A stretch of 5,712 nt of DNA from an uncultured Litoreibacter sp. (GCA_937928335.1 CALFWN010000214.1:1-5712); one strand, 5' to 3'. Shown: positions 1 through 5,712, counted from the first letter of the stretch. Numbers and translations: made by a program. The notes: a model not told the origin generated them from the sequence alone.

Positions 1-149
1 GCCAGAATATTGTCCTGCGTGTCGGTTGCAGCCCCTTCGGCAACCACGCGGATCGCCAGAAAGAAAGCCACGGACAAAAGCGCGGCGATCAGGCCAAGCT
101 GCACGACAAGGCGGCGGCGGATCGATCCGGTGGGGTTGCGCAGCTTCAC
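1..149 (-). CDS. tctE: TctE-like sensor histidine kinase, N-terminal fragment (cut by window edge)
   Basis: Reading leftward from a GTG at 149-147, 49 codons are open to the window edge. The start is basic (KLRNPTGSIRRRL), followed by one hydrophobic segment at about residues 14-36 (VVQLGLIAALLSVAFF core), then a hydrophilic stretch that would begin the periplasmic sensor domain. This is the usual front end of an inner-membrane histidine kinase. The catalytic HisKA and ATPase domains would lie outside the window, so the kinase call rests on this topology and on the neighbour: the GTG overlaps the TGA of the upstream response-regulator gene (GTGA), which implies translational coupling. The TctE name is inferred from the regulator type and the divergent tctCBA operon. 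An alternative is any other small-sensor kinase of the same class. Confidence 0.75.
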   Translation of the reverse strand, partial: MKLRNPTGSIRRRLVVQLGLIAALLSVAFFLAIRVVAEGAATDTQDNIL

Positions 150-814
150 GAGGTCAGCACCATGCGGTAGCCCAGCCCGCGCACCGTCTCGATGGCCACA
201 GAAGACGCCTCCAGCTTCCTGCGCAACCGGCCCACATAGACCTCGATTGCGTTTTCCGAGACCTCCTCGCTGAAGGAGAACAGCCGGTCCATCAGGTGGC
301 TTTTGGAAAATATCTGCCCCGGCGCGGCGAAGAAGACTTCTAGCAACCGCATCTCGCGGTTGCGCAGTTGCTCGGTAGCACCCGCCACGACCAGCGCGCC
401 GGTGGTCGAATCAAACACCACATCGCCATAGGTCTTGGCGTTGTTCGCAACCCCGCCAAGACGACGCATCACGGCCCGGATACGGGCCTGAAGCTCGGAA
501 AAGTCGAAAGGTTTGGTGATGTAGTCATCCGCCCCAAGGTCGAGCAGACCCACCCTGTCGGACACTTCAGACCGCGCGGTCAGCACGATAACAGGCGTCG
601 GGTCATGCTTGGCGCGGTGGTGGCGCAGGAACTCCCGCCCGTCGCCGTCAGGCAGCATAATATCAAGCAAAATCATATCGTAAGCCACCGTGCGGATGGC
701 GGTCTCGGCATCTGACAAGCATTCCGCATGGTCGGCCACATGGCCCTCCAGCGCGAAACGGTCGCACAGCGCCTTGGCGAGCTTGAGATTATCTTCGACC
801 AGCAGAAACCGCAT
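146..814 (-). CDS. tctD: TctD-like response regulator, OmpR/PhoB family DNA-binding
   Basis: A full-length 222-residue response regulator, the normal size for the OmpR family. The receiver domain covers about residues 1-118, with the acidic pair E7/D8 (LLVEDN), the phospho-acceptor D51 (LLDIMLPDGDG), T79 (VIVLTA) and K101 (ITKPF), all at canonical places. A winged-helix DNA-binding domain follows at about 128-222, with the recognition-helix region SENAIEVYVGRLRRKL and the terminal wing VRGLGYRM. The intact active site suggests phosphorylation-dependent control. The ATG at 814-812 has an AAGGA ribosome-binding sequence 11 nt upstream (complement of 826-830). The gene overlaps the following sensor-kinase start and is divergent from the tctCBA operon. 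That arrangement is shared with TctDE/BctDE systems, which activate citrate-type tripartite transporters. The target operon is therefore inferred; the family is clear. Confidence 0.93.
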   Translation of the reverse strand: MRFLLVEDNLKLAKALCDRFALEGHVADHAECLSDAETAIRTVAYDMILLDIMLPDGDGREFLRHHRAKHDPTPVIVLTARSEVSDRVGLLDLGADDYITKPFDFSELQARIRAVMRRLGGVANNAKTYGDVVFDSTTGALVVAGATEQLRNREMRLLEVFFAAPGQIFSKSHLMDRLFSFSEEVSENAIEVYVGRLRRKLEASSVAIETVRGLGYRMVLTS

Positions 815-834
815 TGTGGCGATGGTCCTTGCAC

Positions 835-856
835 GTGACAGGTTGGTGACAGGTTG
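835..856 (+). repeat. perfect 11-bp tandem direct repeat, candidate response-regulator operator
   Basis: GTGACAGGTTG occurs twice back to back (835-845 and 846-856) with no mismatch. The 11-bp period is about one helical turn, the usual spacing for half-sites bound head-to-tail by dimers of OmpR/PhoB-family regulators. The core TGACAGG recurs inverted at 894-900 (CCTGTCA). Sitting between a TctD-type regulator gene and its presumed target operon, this is the best candidate operator in the window. Binding is inferred. The first copy also overlaps a CACGTG hexamer at 832-837. Confidence 0.6.
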
Positions 857-903
857 TTAGCCTCTGATCCTCACATGCGCGGATAAAACCGTGCCTGTCA
901 AAT

Positions 904-910
904 GGGAGGA
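904..910 (+). promoter_or_regulatory. strong Shine-Dalgarno sequence that fixes the tctC start
   Basis: GGGAGGA ends four bases before the ATG at 915. It favours that ATG over the in-frame GTG at 891, which would place the ribosome-binding site inside the coding region and put a charged, non-signal stretch in front of the signal peptide. It is by far the best ribosome-binding site in the operon, in keeping with the excess of binding protein over membrane subunits that such transporters need. Confidence 0.85.
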
Positions 911-914
911 ACCA

Positions 915-1895
915 ATGACAAAAACGCTTTTGAAGGCGCTCATGACGAGTGCCGTTGTTGCCGTGTCGGCAAGTGGTGTCACAACTGGCGCGGCTTCGGC
1001 TGCCGAGTGTATTGCACCTGCGAACCCCGGCGGTGGCTGGGATTTCACCTGCCGTCAGATCGGCAAGATTCTCTTCGATATCGGCGCGGTCGACAAGCCC
1101 GTGCAGGTGACCAACATGCCCGGTGCGGGCGGCGGTCTGGCCTATAATACGGTCGTGGCTGAACGCGGTGACGATGCGGATCTGATTGTGGCCGCGTCTT
1201 CGGCGACCACCACACGTCTGGCGCAAAACGCCTATGCGGGTATGACAGCGGATCAGGTCCGCTTTGTGGGTGCCATCGGTGCCGATCCGGGCGTGATCGC
1301 CGTGGCTGCTGACAGCGACATCAAGGATCTGGGCCAGATGGTCGAGATGATCAAGGCCGATCCCGGCTCTGTTGCCTTTGCGGGCGGCTCGGCTGTTGGC
1401 GGGTTTGACCACCTGAAACCGCTGATGATCCTGAAAGAGGCCGGCTTCACCGACATCACTGCCGTCAAATATATCGGTGTGGATGGCGGCGCGGATGCGA
1501 TCACGCAGACCGTGGGCGGCTTTACCCAAGCCATGACCGGCGACATGTCGGAAGTTGTCTCCTTCCTGTCCAATGGCGATATCCGCGTCATCGCGGTGCT
1601 GACCGACGAGCGGGTGCCGGGCTTTGAAGACATCCCCACCGCCAAGGAGCAGGGCTTCGACGTGGTCGCGGTGAACTGGCGCGGGCTTTACGTGCCCAAA
1701 GGCATCTCGGATGAGCGTTTCGAGGAATGGGCCGGCAAGCTGCAGCAGGTGGCTGACAGCGACGCATGGGCGCAGGCCATGAAAGACAATGGTCTGGCTC
1801 CGTTCACCCGCGTTGGCGGCGACTTCCAGTCCTATGTGGACGGGCTGGTCTCCGACATCAACGCCATGTCCAAAGAGCTGGGGGTTCTCCAGTAA
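915..1895 (+). CDS. tctC: tripartite tricarboxylate transporter substrate-binding protein (TctC/Bug family)
   Basis: A 326-residue periplasmic solute-binding protein, the usual length for the family. Residues 1-30 form a signal peptide: MTKTLLK, a hydrophobic core, then GAASAA with likely cleavage just before E31-C32. The mature protein opens with the family's first ligand loop, APANPGGGWDFTCR (34-47), and continues with the second-loop signature NMPGAGG (67-73) and later GGSAVGGFDHL (157-167) and GVDGGADA (188-195). Two cysteines, C32 and C46, flank the first loop and could form a disulphide in the periplasm. The APA-PGGGWD form of the loop resembles TctC-type citrate/tricarboxylate binders more than the general Bug proteins, but the ligand cannot be assigned. 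It is the first gene of the operon, with a strong ribosome-binding site, and its TAA shares one base with the tctB ATG. Confidence 0.95.
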   Translation: MTKTLLKALMTSAVVAVSASGVTTGAASAAECIAPANPGGGWDFTCRQIGKILFDIGAVDKPVQVTNMPGAGGGLAYNTVVAERGDDADLIVAASSATTTRLAQNAYAGMTADQVRFVGAIGADPGVIAVAADSDIKDLGQMVEMIKADPGSVAFAGGSAVGGFDHLKPLMILKEAGFTDITAVKYIGVDGGADAITQTVGGFTQAMTGDMSEVVSFLSNGDIRVIAVLTDERVPGFEDIPTAKEQGFDVVAVNWRGLYVPKGISDERFEEWAGKLQQVADSDAWAQAMKDNGLAPFTRVGGDFQSYVDGLVSDINAMSKELGVLQ

Positions 1896-2383
1896 TGGCA
1901 TCAGACCGTATTTTCGGTCTGATCACTCTGATCACGGCGGTCGCGTATATCGCGGCCGCCACTCAGATCCAGACCAACTTCTTCTCCGGTGAGTATCTGC
2001 CCAAGCTGTTCCCGCTGTTGATAGGCTGTGTGGCCGCGATCTGTTCTCTTGTTCTGATATTCAAGCCGGACCCCGACCCGGACTGGCCGATGGCGCGCAC
2101 ATGGGGCAACCTGCTGGTCGCTGTGGTGGTGCTGGCCATCTATTCTGTGATGATGACCCCGCTGGGGTTCATCCTGCCCACCGCCGTCGCCGCGTCGATC
2201 CTGAGCTACCAGATATCGCCAAACGCCAAACGGGCCGTGCTTGCGGGCATTGGCCTGTCGCTTGGGCTGTTTGTGATCTTCAAGTTTGTGCTGATGCTGG
2301 GCAATGTCGTGGCCTACCGCATCCCGACACCTGCAAAACTGTGGGACGCGTTCTCCATTCTCATTCCATTCGTAGGGCATTAG
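1895..2383 (+). CDS. tctB: tripartite tricarboxylate transporter small membrane subunit (TctB family)
   Basis: A 162-residue hydrophobic protein, matching the usual size of TctB. Four or five membrane segments are visible, at about residues 5-22, 36-56, 70-88, 90-106 and 112-136. Family-like features include GEYLPKLFP (32-40) just before the second segment and PLGFILPT (89-96). A short acidic, proline-rich linker PDPDPDWP (58-65) joins segments two and three. The start is taken at the ATG at 1895, which shares its A with the tctC stop (TAATG). Codons upstream in this frame belong to tctC read out of phase. No good Shine-Dalgarno is present beyond a G-run at about 1880-1884, so translation is probably coupled to tctC. 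TctB pairs with TctA in the inner membrane; its exact role in transport is poorly defined. Confidence 0.93.
   Translation: MASDRIFGLITLITAVAYIAAATQIQTNFFSGEYLPKLFPLLIGCVAAICSLVLIFKPDPDPDWPMARTWGNLLVAVVVLAIYSVMMTPLGFILPTAVAASILSYQISPNAKRAVLAGIGLSLGLFVIFKFVLMLGNVVAYRIPTPAKLWDAFSILIPFVGH
1900..1923 (+). repeat. 9-bp perfect inverted repeat (hairpin) at the tctC/tctB junction
   Basis: ATCAGACCG (1900-1908) and CGGTCTGAT (1915-1923) are perfectly complementary, with a six-base loop TATTTT. The hairpin begins two bases after the tctB start codon and five bases after the tctC stop. No T-run follows, so it is not an intrinsic terminator. A role in protecting the 3' end of tctC mRNA or damping tctB initiation is inferred. 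The same bases encode tctB residues 2-10. Confidence 0.6.
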
Positions 2384-2386
2384 GCT

Positions 2387-3892
2387 ATGGAAACTCTCGC
2401 AAATCTCGCGCTTGGCTTCTCCGTGGCGCTGTCGCCCTATACGCTGATGCTGGCGGTGATTGGCTGCTTTATCGGCACCATCATCGGGGCGCTGCCCGGT
2501 CTGGGCCCGTCCAATGGCGTGGCCATCCTGATCCCTATTTCCTTTGCCCTTGGCCTCGATGCCACCGCGGCTTTGGTCCTGATGACCGCGGTTTATTATG
2601 GCGCGATGTATGGCGGGCGGATCAGCTCGATCCTGCTGAACATCCCCGGAGACGAGCCGGCGCTGATGACCACGCTGGACGGCTATCCGATGGCCAAACG
2701 CGGCGAGGCCGGCAACGCGCTGGTCCTGTCCGGTGCCGCGTCCTTCGTGGGCGCGTTTCTGGCCACGATCGGGCTGATCCTGCTGGCCCCTGTCCTGGCC
2801 CGCGTCGCGTTTCTTTTTGGCCCGGCGGAGTATTTCGCACTGTATCTGCTGGCCTTCTGCACCCTTGGGGGCATGGCCTCCAACAATCAGGCCAAATCGG
2901 CGATTGCGGCCTGTATCGGGCTTGGGATTGCGATGATCGGGGTGGATTCCACCTCCGGCCTGCCGCGTCTGACGGGGGGCAACCTGCACCTTTATGACGG
3001 GGTCGATTTCCTGGTGGCCATCGTCGGGCTGTTCGCCATTGCCGAGCTGTTCTTCTTTATCGAGAGCCACGGCAAGGGCTCCTCCATCGGGGTGGTGCTC
3101 GACAAGGTCAAGATCCCCTGGACATATATCCGCCAGACAATTCCGACCATGCTGCGCGCCTCCGGCGTGGGGTTTGTGGCGGGCGTTCTGCCGGGCGCGG
3201 GGGCCTCGCTTGGCTCCTTCCTTGCCTATATGACGGAGAAATCCATCGCGGGCGAAAAGGGCGGGTTCGGGACAGGCGTGCCCAAAGGGGTTGCGGCCCC
3301 TGAGGCGGGCAATAACGCAGCCGCGGGCGGTGCATTGGTGCCGATGCTGACGCTGGGCGTGCCGGGTTCGGGTACCACCGCCGTCTTGCTGGCGCTGTTG
3401 ATGACGCTGAACATCACACCGGGTCCCACGCTGTTTCGCGACAACCCGGACGTGGTCTGGGGGCTGATCGCGTCGCTGCTTATTGCCAATGTGGTGCTGT
3501 TGATCATGAACGTGCCGATGGTGAAGATTTTCGTCAAAATCCTGTCGGTGCCTGCGTGGATCTTGCTGCCAGGTGTGACAATGGTCTCGACCACCGGGAT
3601 TTTCGCCCTGACGGGCAGCTATTTCGACCTGTTGATGCTGATCGGCTTCGGCGTGTTGGGCTATTTCCTGCGCAAGCTCGATGTGCCGACAGTGCCGGTG
3701 ATCCTCGGCATCCTGCTGGGCGGCAATATGGAAGACGCGTTGCGCCGCGCCATGACGCTGTCTGACGGCGACCCGAGCTATCTGTTCTCCAGCCCCATCG
3801 CCATCGGGCTTTGGATCGCGGCCATCGCAGGGTTCGTCGCGCCGATGTTCCTGCGCGGCATTCTGAAAAAGCCGCAGGCGGTGAGTGACTGA
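2387..3892 (+). CDS. tctA: tripartite tricarboxylate transporter large membrane subunit (TctA family)
   Basis: A 501-residue multi-spanning inner-membrane protein, the typical TctA length, expected to form the transport channel together with TctB. The two halves carry related signature loops. The first half has GALPGLGPSNGVAILIP (34-50), then YYGAMYGGRISSILLNIPGD (70-89) and TTLDGYPMAKRGEAG (95-109). The second half has GVLPGAGASLGSF (266-278), then EAGNNAAAGGALVPMLTLGV (306-325) with PGSGTTAVLL after it. The repeated LPG-G motifs suggest an internal duplication, known for this family. About a dozen hydrophobic segments run through to the terminal GLWIAAIAGFVAPMFLRG. The ATG lies three bases after the tctB stop, with TAGGG at 2373-2377 as ribosome-binding site. 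Its TGA shares one base with the ATG of the next gene. Confidence 0.97.
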   Translation: METLANLALGFSVALSPYTLMLAVIGCFIGTIIGALPGLGPSNGVAILIPISFALGLDATAALVLMTAVYYGAMYGGRISSILLNIPGDEPALMTTLDGYPMAKRGEAGNALVLSGAASFVGAFLATIGLILLAPVLARVAFLFGPAEYFALYLLAFCTLGGMASNNQAKSAIAACIGLGIAMIGVDSTSGLPRLTGGNLHLYDGVDFLVAIVGLFAIAELFFFIESHGKGSSIGVVLDKVKIPWTYIRQTIPTMLRASGVGFVAGVLPGAGASLGSFLAYMTEKSIAGEKGGFGTGVPKGVAAPEAGNNAAAGGALVPMLTLGVPGSGTTAVLLALLMTLNITPGPTLFRDNPDVVWGLIASLLIANVVLLIMNVPMVKIFVKILSVPAWILLPGVTMVSTTGIFALTGSYFDLLMLIGFGVLGYFLRKLDVPTVPVILGILLGGNMEDALRRAMTLSDGDPSYLFSSPIAIGLWIAAIAGFVAPMFLRGILKKPQAVSD

Positions 3893-5247
3893 TGGTGCGG
3901 GTGCTCGTTCCCTCGGGCGCGCTGGGCCTGAATTACGACAAGGAGGCGTTGGCGCGCGGGGTGGCGGCCAAGCCCGACATCATCGCCATTGATGGCGGCT
4001 CCACCGATAGCGGGCCTTCCTATCTGGGGCGCGGCGTGTCGAAATATGCCCGCAGCTCGACCAAGATCGAATGGGCCGGGCTGATGGAGGCGCGCGCGCA
4101 GGCAGGCTGCCCGCTGGTCATTGGCACCGCTGGCACTTGCGGGGCGGACAGCGCAGTGGACTGGATGCTCGACATCACCCGCGAGATCGCGGCAGAGCAA
4201 GGCCGCCCGTTGAAAATCGCGGTGCTGCGCAGCTCGCAAGAGCCCGCCACCATCGCGCAGGCCTATGCGGCAGGCAAGGTCACGCCCTTGCCCAATGCGC
4301 CCGAGATTGACGCGGATCTGATCGAAAGCTGCACCAATATCGTGGCGCTGGCCGGGGTGGAGCAGATCACCAAGGCGCTCGATACCGGGGCCGATATCAT
4401 CATCGCCGGGCGCACCACGGATACGGCGATCATCGCGGCCCTGCCCTTGCAAAAAGGCTGCCATCCGGGCGGCGCATGGCACGGCGCCAAGATCGGCGAA
4501 TGCGGTGCGCTTTGTGCCACCAACCCGCAATCGGGTGTTATCTTGATTGATTTTGACGCTGATGGCTTCACCGTCACCCCTTTGGCGGACGGCGCGCAGG
4601 CCACGCCGCATACCGTGTCGGCGCATATGCTCTATGAAAATTCCGACCCCTATATCCTCTATGAGCCCGGCGGGCATCTGGATGTGACCGGGGCGGCCTA
4701 CACGGCGCTGGATGATCGGTCGGTGCGGGTGACGGGCTCCAAATGGGTGGCGTCCGACGACTATACCGTCAAGCTGGAAGGGGCGCGCGGCGCGGGGTTT
4801 CAGACCGTGTTGATGGCGCTGATCCGTGACGCGCATTACGTGGAACATGCCGAGCGCTGGGCGGGAGATATCGTCGCGAAATGCTCCGCCAAGGTGATCG
4901 ACCGTCTGGGCGTGGACGAGGACGCGTTCACCATCGAGATCCGCATCATCGGCAAGACCGCCAGCTTCGGGGGGCTTGAGACCAACCACGCCACACCGCC
5001 CGAGGTCGGCGCCATCGGCATTGTCACGGCCCGGACGGAAAGCCTGTCGCAGGAAATAGGCAAGATGCTGAACCCCTACCTGCTGCACCATCCCCTGACC
5101 GTCGAGGAGGAGGTGCCGACCTTTGCCTTCCTCTTCTCCCCCGCCGAGATGCCGCGCGGGCAAACCTTCGAGTTTGCGCTGAACCATGTGCTGCATCTTG
5201 GTGACCCGATGGCGGCCTTCTCGTTGGAGCTGCATGACCATGCCTAA
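3892..5247 (+). CDS. AtuA/DUF1446 family protein (acyclic terpene utilisation-like)
   Basis: A 451-residue soluble protein without signal peptide or membrane segments. It is recognised as AtuA/DUF1446 family from DGGSTDSGPSYLG (34-46), the KIEWAGLM stretch (58-65), GTAGTCGAD (78-86), RSSQEP (113-118), GRTTDT (173-178) and the Cys/His-rich CHPGGAWHGAKIGECGALC (190-208). AtuA is named from a Pseudomonas gene cluster for acyclic terpene (citronellol/geraniol) degradation. The biochemical reaction of most family members is unknown, and no cofactor site such as a Rossmann or P-loop motif stands out. The start shares one base with the tctA stop (TGATG), with only a weak purine stretch upstream, so it is co-translated with the transporter. 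The protein is shorter than AtuA homologues that carry an extra C-terminal domain; the next gene may supply it. Inferred role: first cytoplasmic step on the imported carboxylate or its CoA ester. Confidence 0.85.
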   Translation: MVRVLVPSGALGLNYDKEALARGVAAKPDIIAIDGGSTDSGPSYLGRGVSKYARSSTKIEWAGLMEARAQAGCPLVIGTAGTCGADSAVDWMLDITREIAAEQGRPLKIAVLRSSQEPATIAQAYAAGKVTPLPNAPEIDADLIESCTNIVALAGVEQITKALDTGADIIIAGRTTDTAIIAALPLQKGCHPGGAWHGAKIGECGALCATNPQSGVILIDFDADGFTVTPLADGAQATPHTVSAHMLYENSDPYILYEPGGHLDVTGAAYTALDDRSVRVTGSKWVASDDYTVKLEGARGAGFQTVLMALIRDAHYVEHAERWAGDIVAKCSAKVIDRLGVDEDAFTIEIRIIGKTASFGGLETNHATPPEVGAIGIVTARTESLSQEIGKMLNPYLLHHPLTVEEEVPTFAFLFSPAEMPRGQTFEFALNHVLHLGDPMAAFSLELHDHA

Positions 5248-5539
5248 GATCCGCGACATCGTTCAAAAGGTGCGCAGCAAGAACGCAGGCCCGTTCTGGC
5301 TGACAATTGACATTTTCTGCGGCTCGGAGGCCGCGTTCCAACAGCTTCAAACCAAACTGAAAACCGACGCCGTGGCGCGGCTTTACGGGGCGGATAGCCA
5401 GCTTCTGAAACGCTTCGACATGGCGGATCTGAACGTGGTGAAGATTTCCTTGCCGCGCCCCGCCACGCAGGGGGCGGTTGATGACCGCGACATGCATGGG
5501 GCCTCCTGGGCCGCCCTTCTGGCGGAGATGGAGCTTTAG
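5240..5539 (+). CDS. DUF4387 family protein, probable partner of the AtuA-like protein
   Basis: A small 99-residue soluble protein of the DUF4387 family, recognised by [19 protein letters not shown] (4-22) followed by IDIFC, by [19 protein letters not shown] (64-82), and by the D-HGA motif near residues 84-88. No function is established for the family. It starts inside the end of the AtuA-like gene, overlapping by eight bases, which indicates coupled translation and probably roughly equal amounts of the two proteins. An in-frame ATG at 5234 would add two residues (Met-Thr). The GGAG at 5226-5229 lies 10 bases from the chosen start and 4 from the alternative, so either is possible. It is the last gene of the operon, and its TAG overlaps the stop of the convergent copper ATPase gene. 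Confidence 0.85.
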   Translation: MPKIRDIVQKVRSKNAGPFWLTIDIFCGSEAAFQQLQTKLKTDAVARLYGADSQLLKRFDMADLNVVKISLPRPATQGAVDDRDMHGASWAALLAEMEL

Positions 5540-5712
5540 GCGCTGCGCAGCCTCAGCGCGTTGCTGACAACAAAGAAGCTCGAAAGCGCCATCGCGCCCG
5601 CCGCCAGCATCGGCGACAGCAACAGCCCGGTAACGGGGTAGAGCACGCCTGCCGCCACCGGGATCAGCGCCACGTTATAGGCGAAGGCCCAGAACAGGTT
5701 CTGGCGGATGAT
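5536..5712 (-). CDS. copper-type P1B ATPase, C-terminal fragment (cut by window edge)
   Basis: Reading leftward from the right edge, 58 codons are open and end at a TAA (5538-5536). The fragment covers the last two membrane helices of a heavy-metal transporting P-type ATPase: [20 protein letters not shown] (2-21) and [20 protein letters not shown] (35-54), ending RLRSA. The YN pair in the first helix and the MxxSS motif in the second are the residues that coordinate Cu(I) in CopA-type pumps, so a copper exporter (CopA, or the related CcoI of oxidase assembly) is likely. The catalytic DKTGT and metal-binding domains lie beyond the window. There is no evident link to the transport operon it faces; the stop codons overlap tail to tail by four bases. 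Confidence 0.9.
   Translation of the reverse strand: MIRQNLFWAFAYNVALIPVAAGVLYPVTGLLLSPMLAAGAMALSSFFVVSNALRLRSA

Larger units (their letters stand above)
815..914. promoter_or_regulatory. divergent promoter region between the regulator gene and the tctCBA operon
   Basis: This 100-bp gap must carry the control elements for both directions. On the minus strand an exact TTGACA (complement of 896-901) is followed after 17 bp by a weak GCATGT (complement of 873-878), a possible promoter for the regulator gene. On the plus strand a -10-like GATAAA (882-887) lies before the tctC ribosome-binding site, but nothing resembling TTGACA sits 16-18 bp ahead of it. A poor -35 suits an activator-dependent promoter. 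If GATAAA is the -10, the 11-bp tandem repeat at 835-856 would fall roughly at -59 to -38, where OmpR-family activators commonly bind. Promoter positions are inferred by eye only. Confidence 0.6.

Noticed and set aside
1..343. Plus-strand open frames across 10-343
   Set aside because: They run antisense to the sensor kinase and response-regulator genes, which have canonical motifs. The products are Arg/Pro-rich without structure.
832..837. CACGTG palindrome in the divergent promoter region
   Set aside because: A lone six-base palindrome is expected by chance in GC-rich DNA, and it overlaps the better-supported 11-bp tandem repeat.
891..914. GTG at 891 as an upstream tctC start adding eight residues
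   Set aside because: The strong GGGAGGA lies inside the extension and fits the ATG at 915. The extension would also spoil the signal-peptide N-terminus.
789..1901. Long minus-strand open frame (370 codons) opposite tctC
   Set aside because: It is fully antisense to a clear TctC gene. The product is rich in His, Arg and Gly with no domain or membrane pattern, as expected from the complement of GC-biased codons.
1901..3070. Long minus-strand open frame (389 codons) opposite tctB and tctA
   Set aside because: The product is dominated by Gln, His, Arg, Asp and Gly, the typical reverse complement of hydrophobic membrane-protein codons. It has no recognisable domain, and the sense genes are certain.
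3778..5259. Very long minus-strand open frame (493 codons) opposite the AtuA-like gene
   Set aside because: It is a shadow of the plus-strand gene, produced by the scarcity of antisense stops in GC-rich codons. Its sequence is low in complexity, and the sense strand carries conserved family motifs.
5540..5559. GCGCTG / CAGCGC inverted repeat after the DUF4387 stop as an intrinsic terminator
   Set aside because: The stem is only six bases, has no following T-run, and lies in the coding sequence for the last residues of the copper ATPase. It is explained by GC-rich codons.

Overview
This window is high in GC, about 60% by eye, with strong GC bias at third codon positions. Its genes look like those of an alphaproteobacterium, most likely in or near the Rhodobacterales. 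That assignment is an inference from composition and protein style, not from a marker gene.

Layout. Positions 1-814, minus strand, hold a two-component system: the response-regulator gene (146-814) and the first 49 codons of a sensor kinase gene (1-149, cut by the window edge), overlapping as GTGA. The kinase gene is the downstream one. A divergent intergenic region of about 100 bp (815-914) separates this pair from a five-gene plus-strand operon (915-5539). The operon encodes TctC (periplasmic binding protein), TctB (small membrane subunit), TctA (large membrane subunit), an AtuA/DUF1446 family protein, and a DUF4387 family protein. A convergent minus-strand gene enters at the right edge (5536-5712): the C-terminus of a copper-type P1B ATPase, whose stop codon overlaps the DUF4387 stop. 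There is no gene-free stretch over 300 bases. I see no tRNA, rRNA, CRISPR array or insertion sequence.

How it fits together. Gene order and families match the known TctDE/TctCBA arrangement, in which a TctE-type kinase and TctD-type regulator switch on a tripartite tricarboxylate transporter (TTT) for a citrate-like carboxylate. The binding protein captures the substrate in the periplasm and TctA/TctB carry it in. The two last genes are the unusual part. They belong to poorly characterised families (AtuA, named from acyclic terpene utilisation in Pseudomonas, and DUF4387) and are joined to the transporter by overlapping stop/start codons. The natural reading is that the pair acts on whatever the transporter imports. 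The substrate and reaction cannot be read from this sequence.

Three non-coding signals are notable. The divergent promoter region has a perfect 11-bp tandem repeat (835-856), a plausible site for the OmpR-type regulator, with its core heptamer inverted at 894-900. A perfect 9-bp inverted repeat (1900-1923) lies at the tctC/tctB junction. The operon reads through to a tail-to-tail overlap with the copper ATPase gene, with no recognisable terminator between them.
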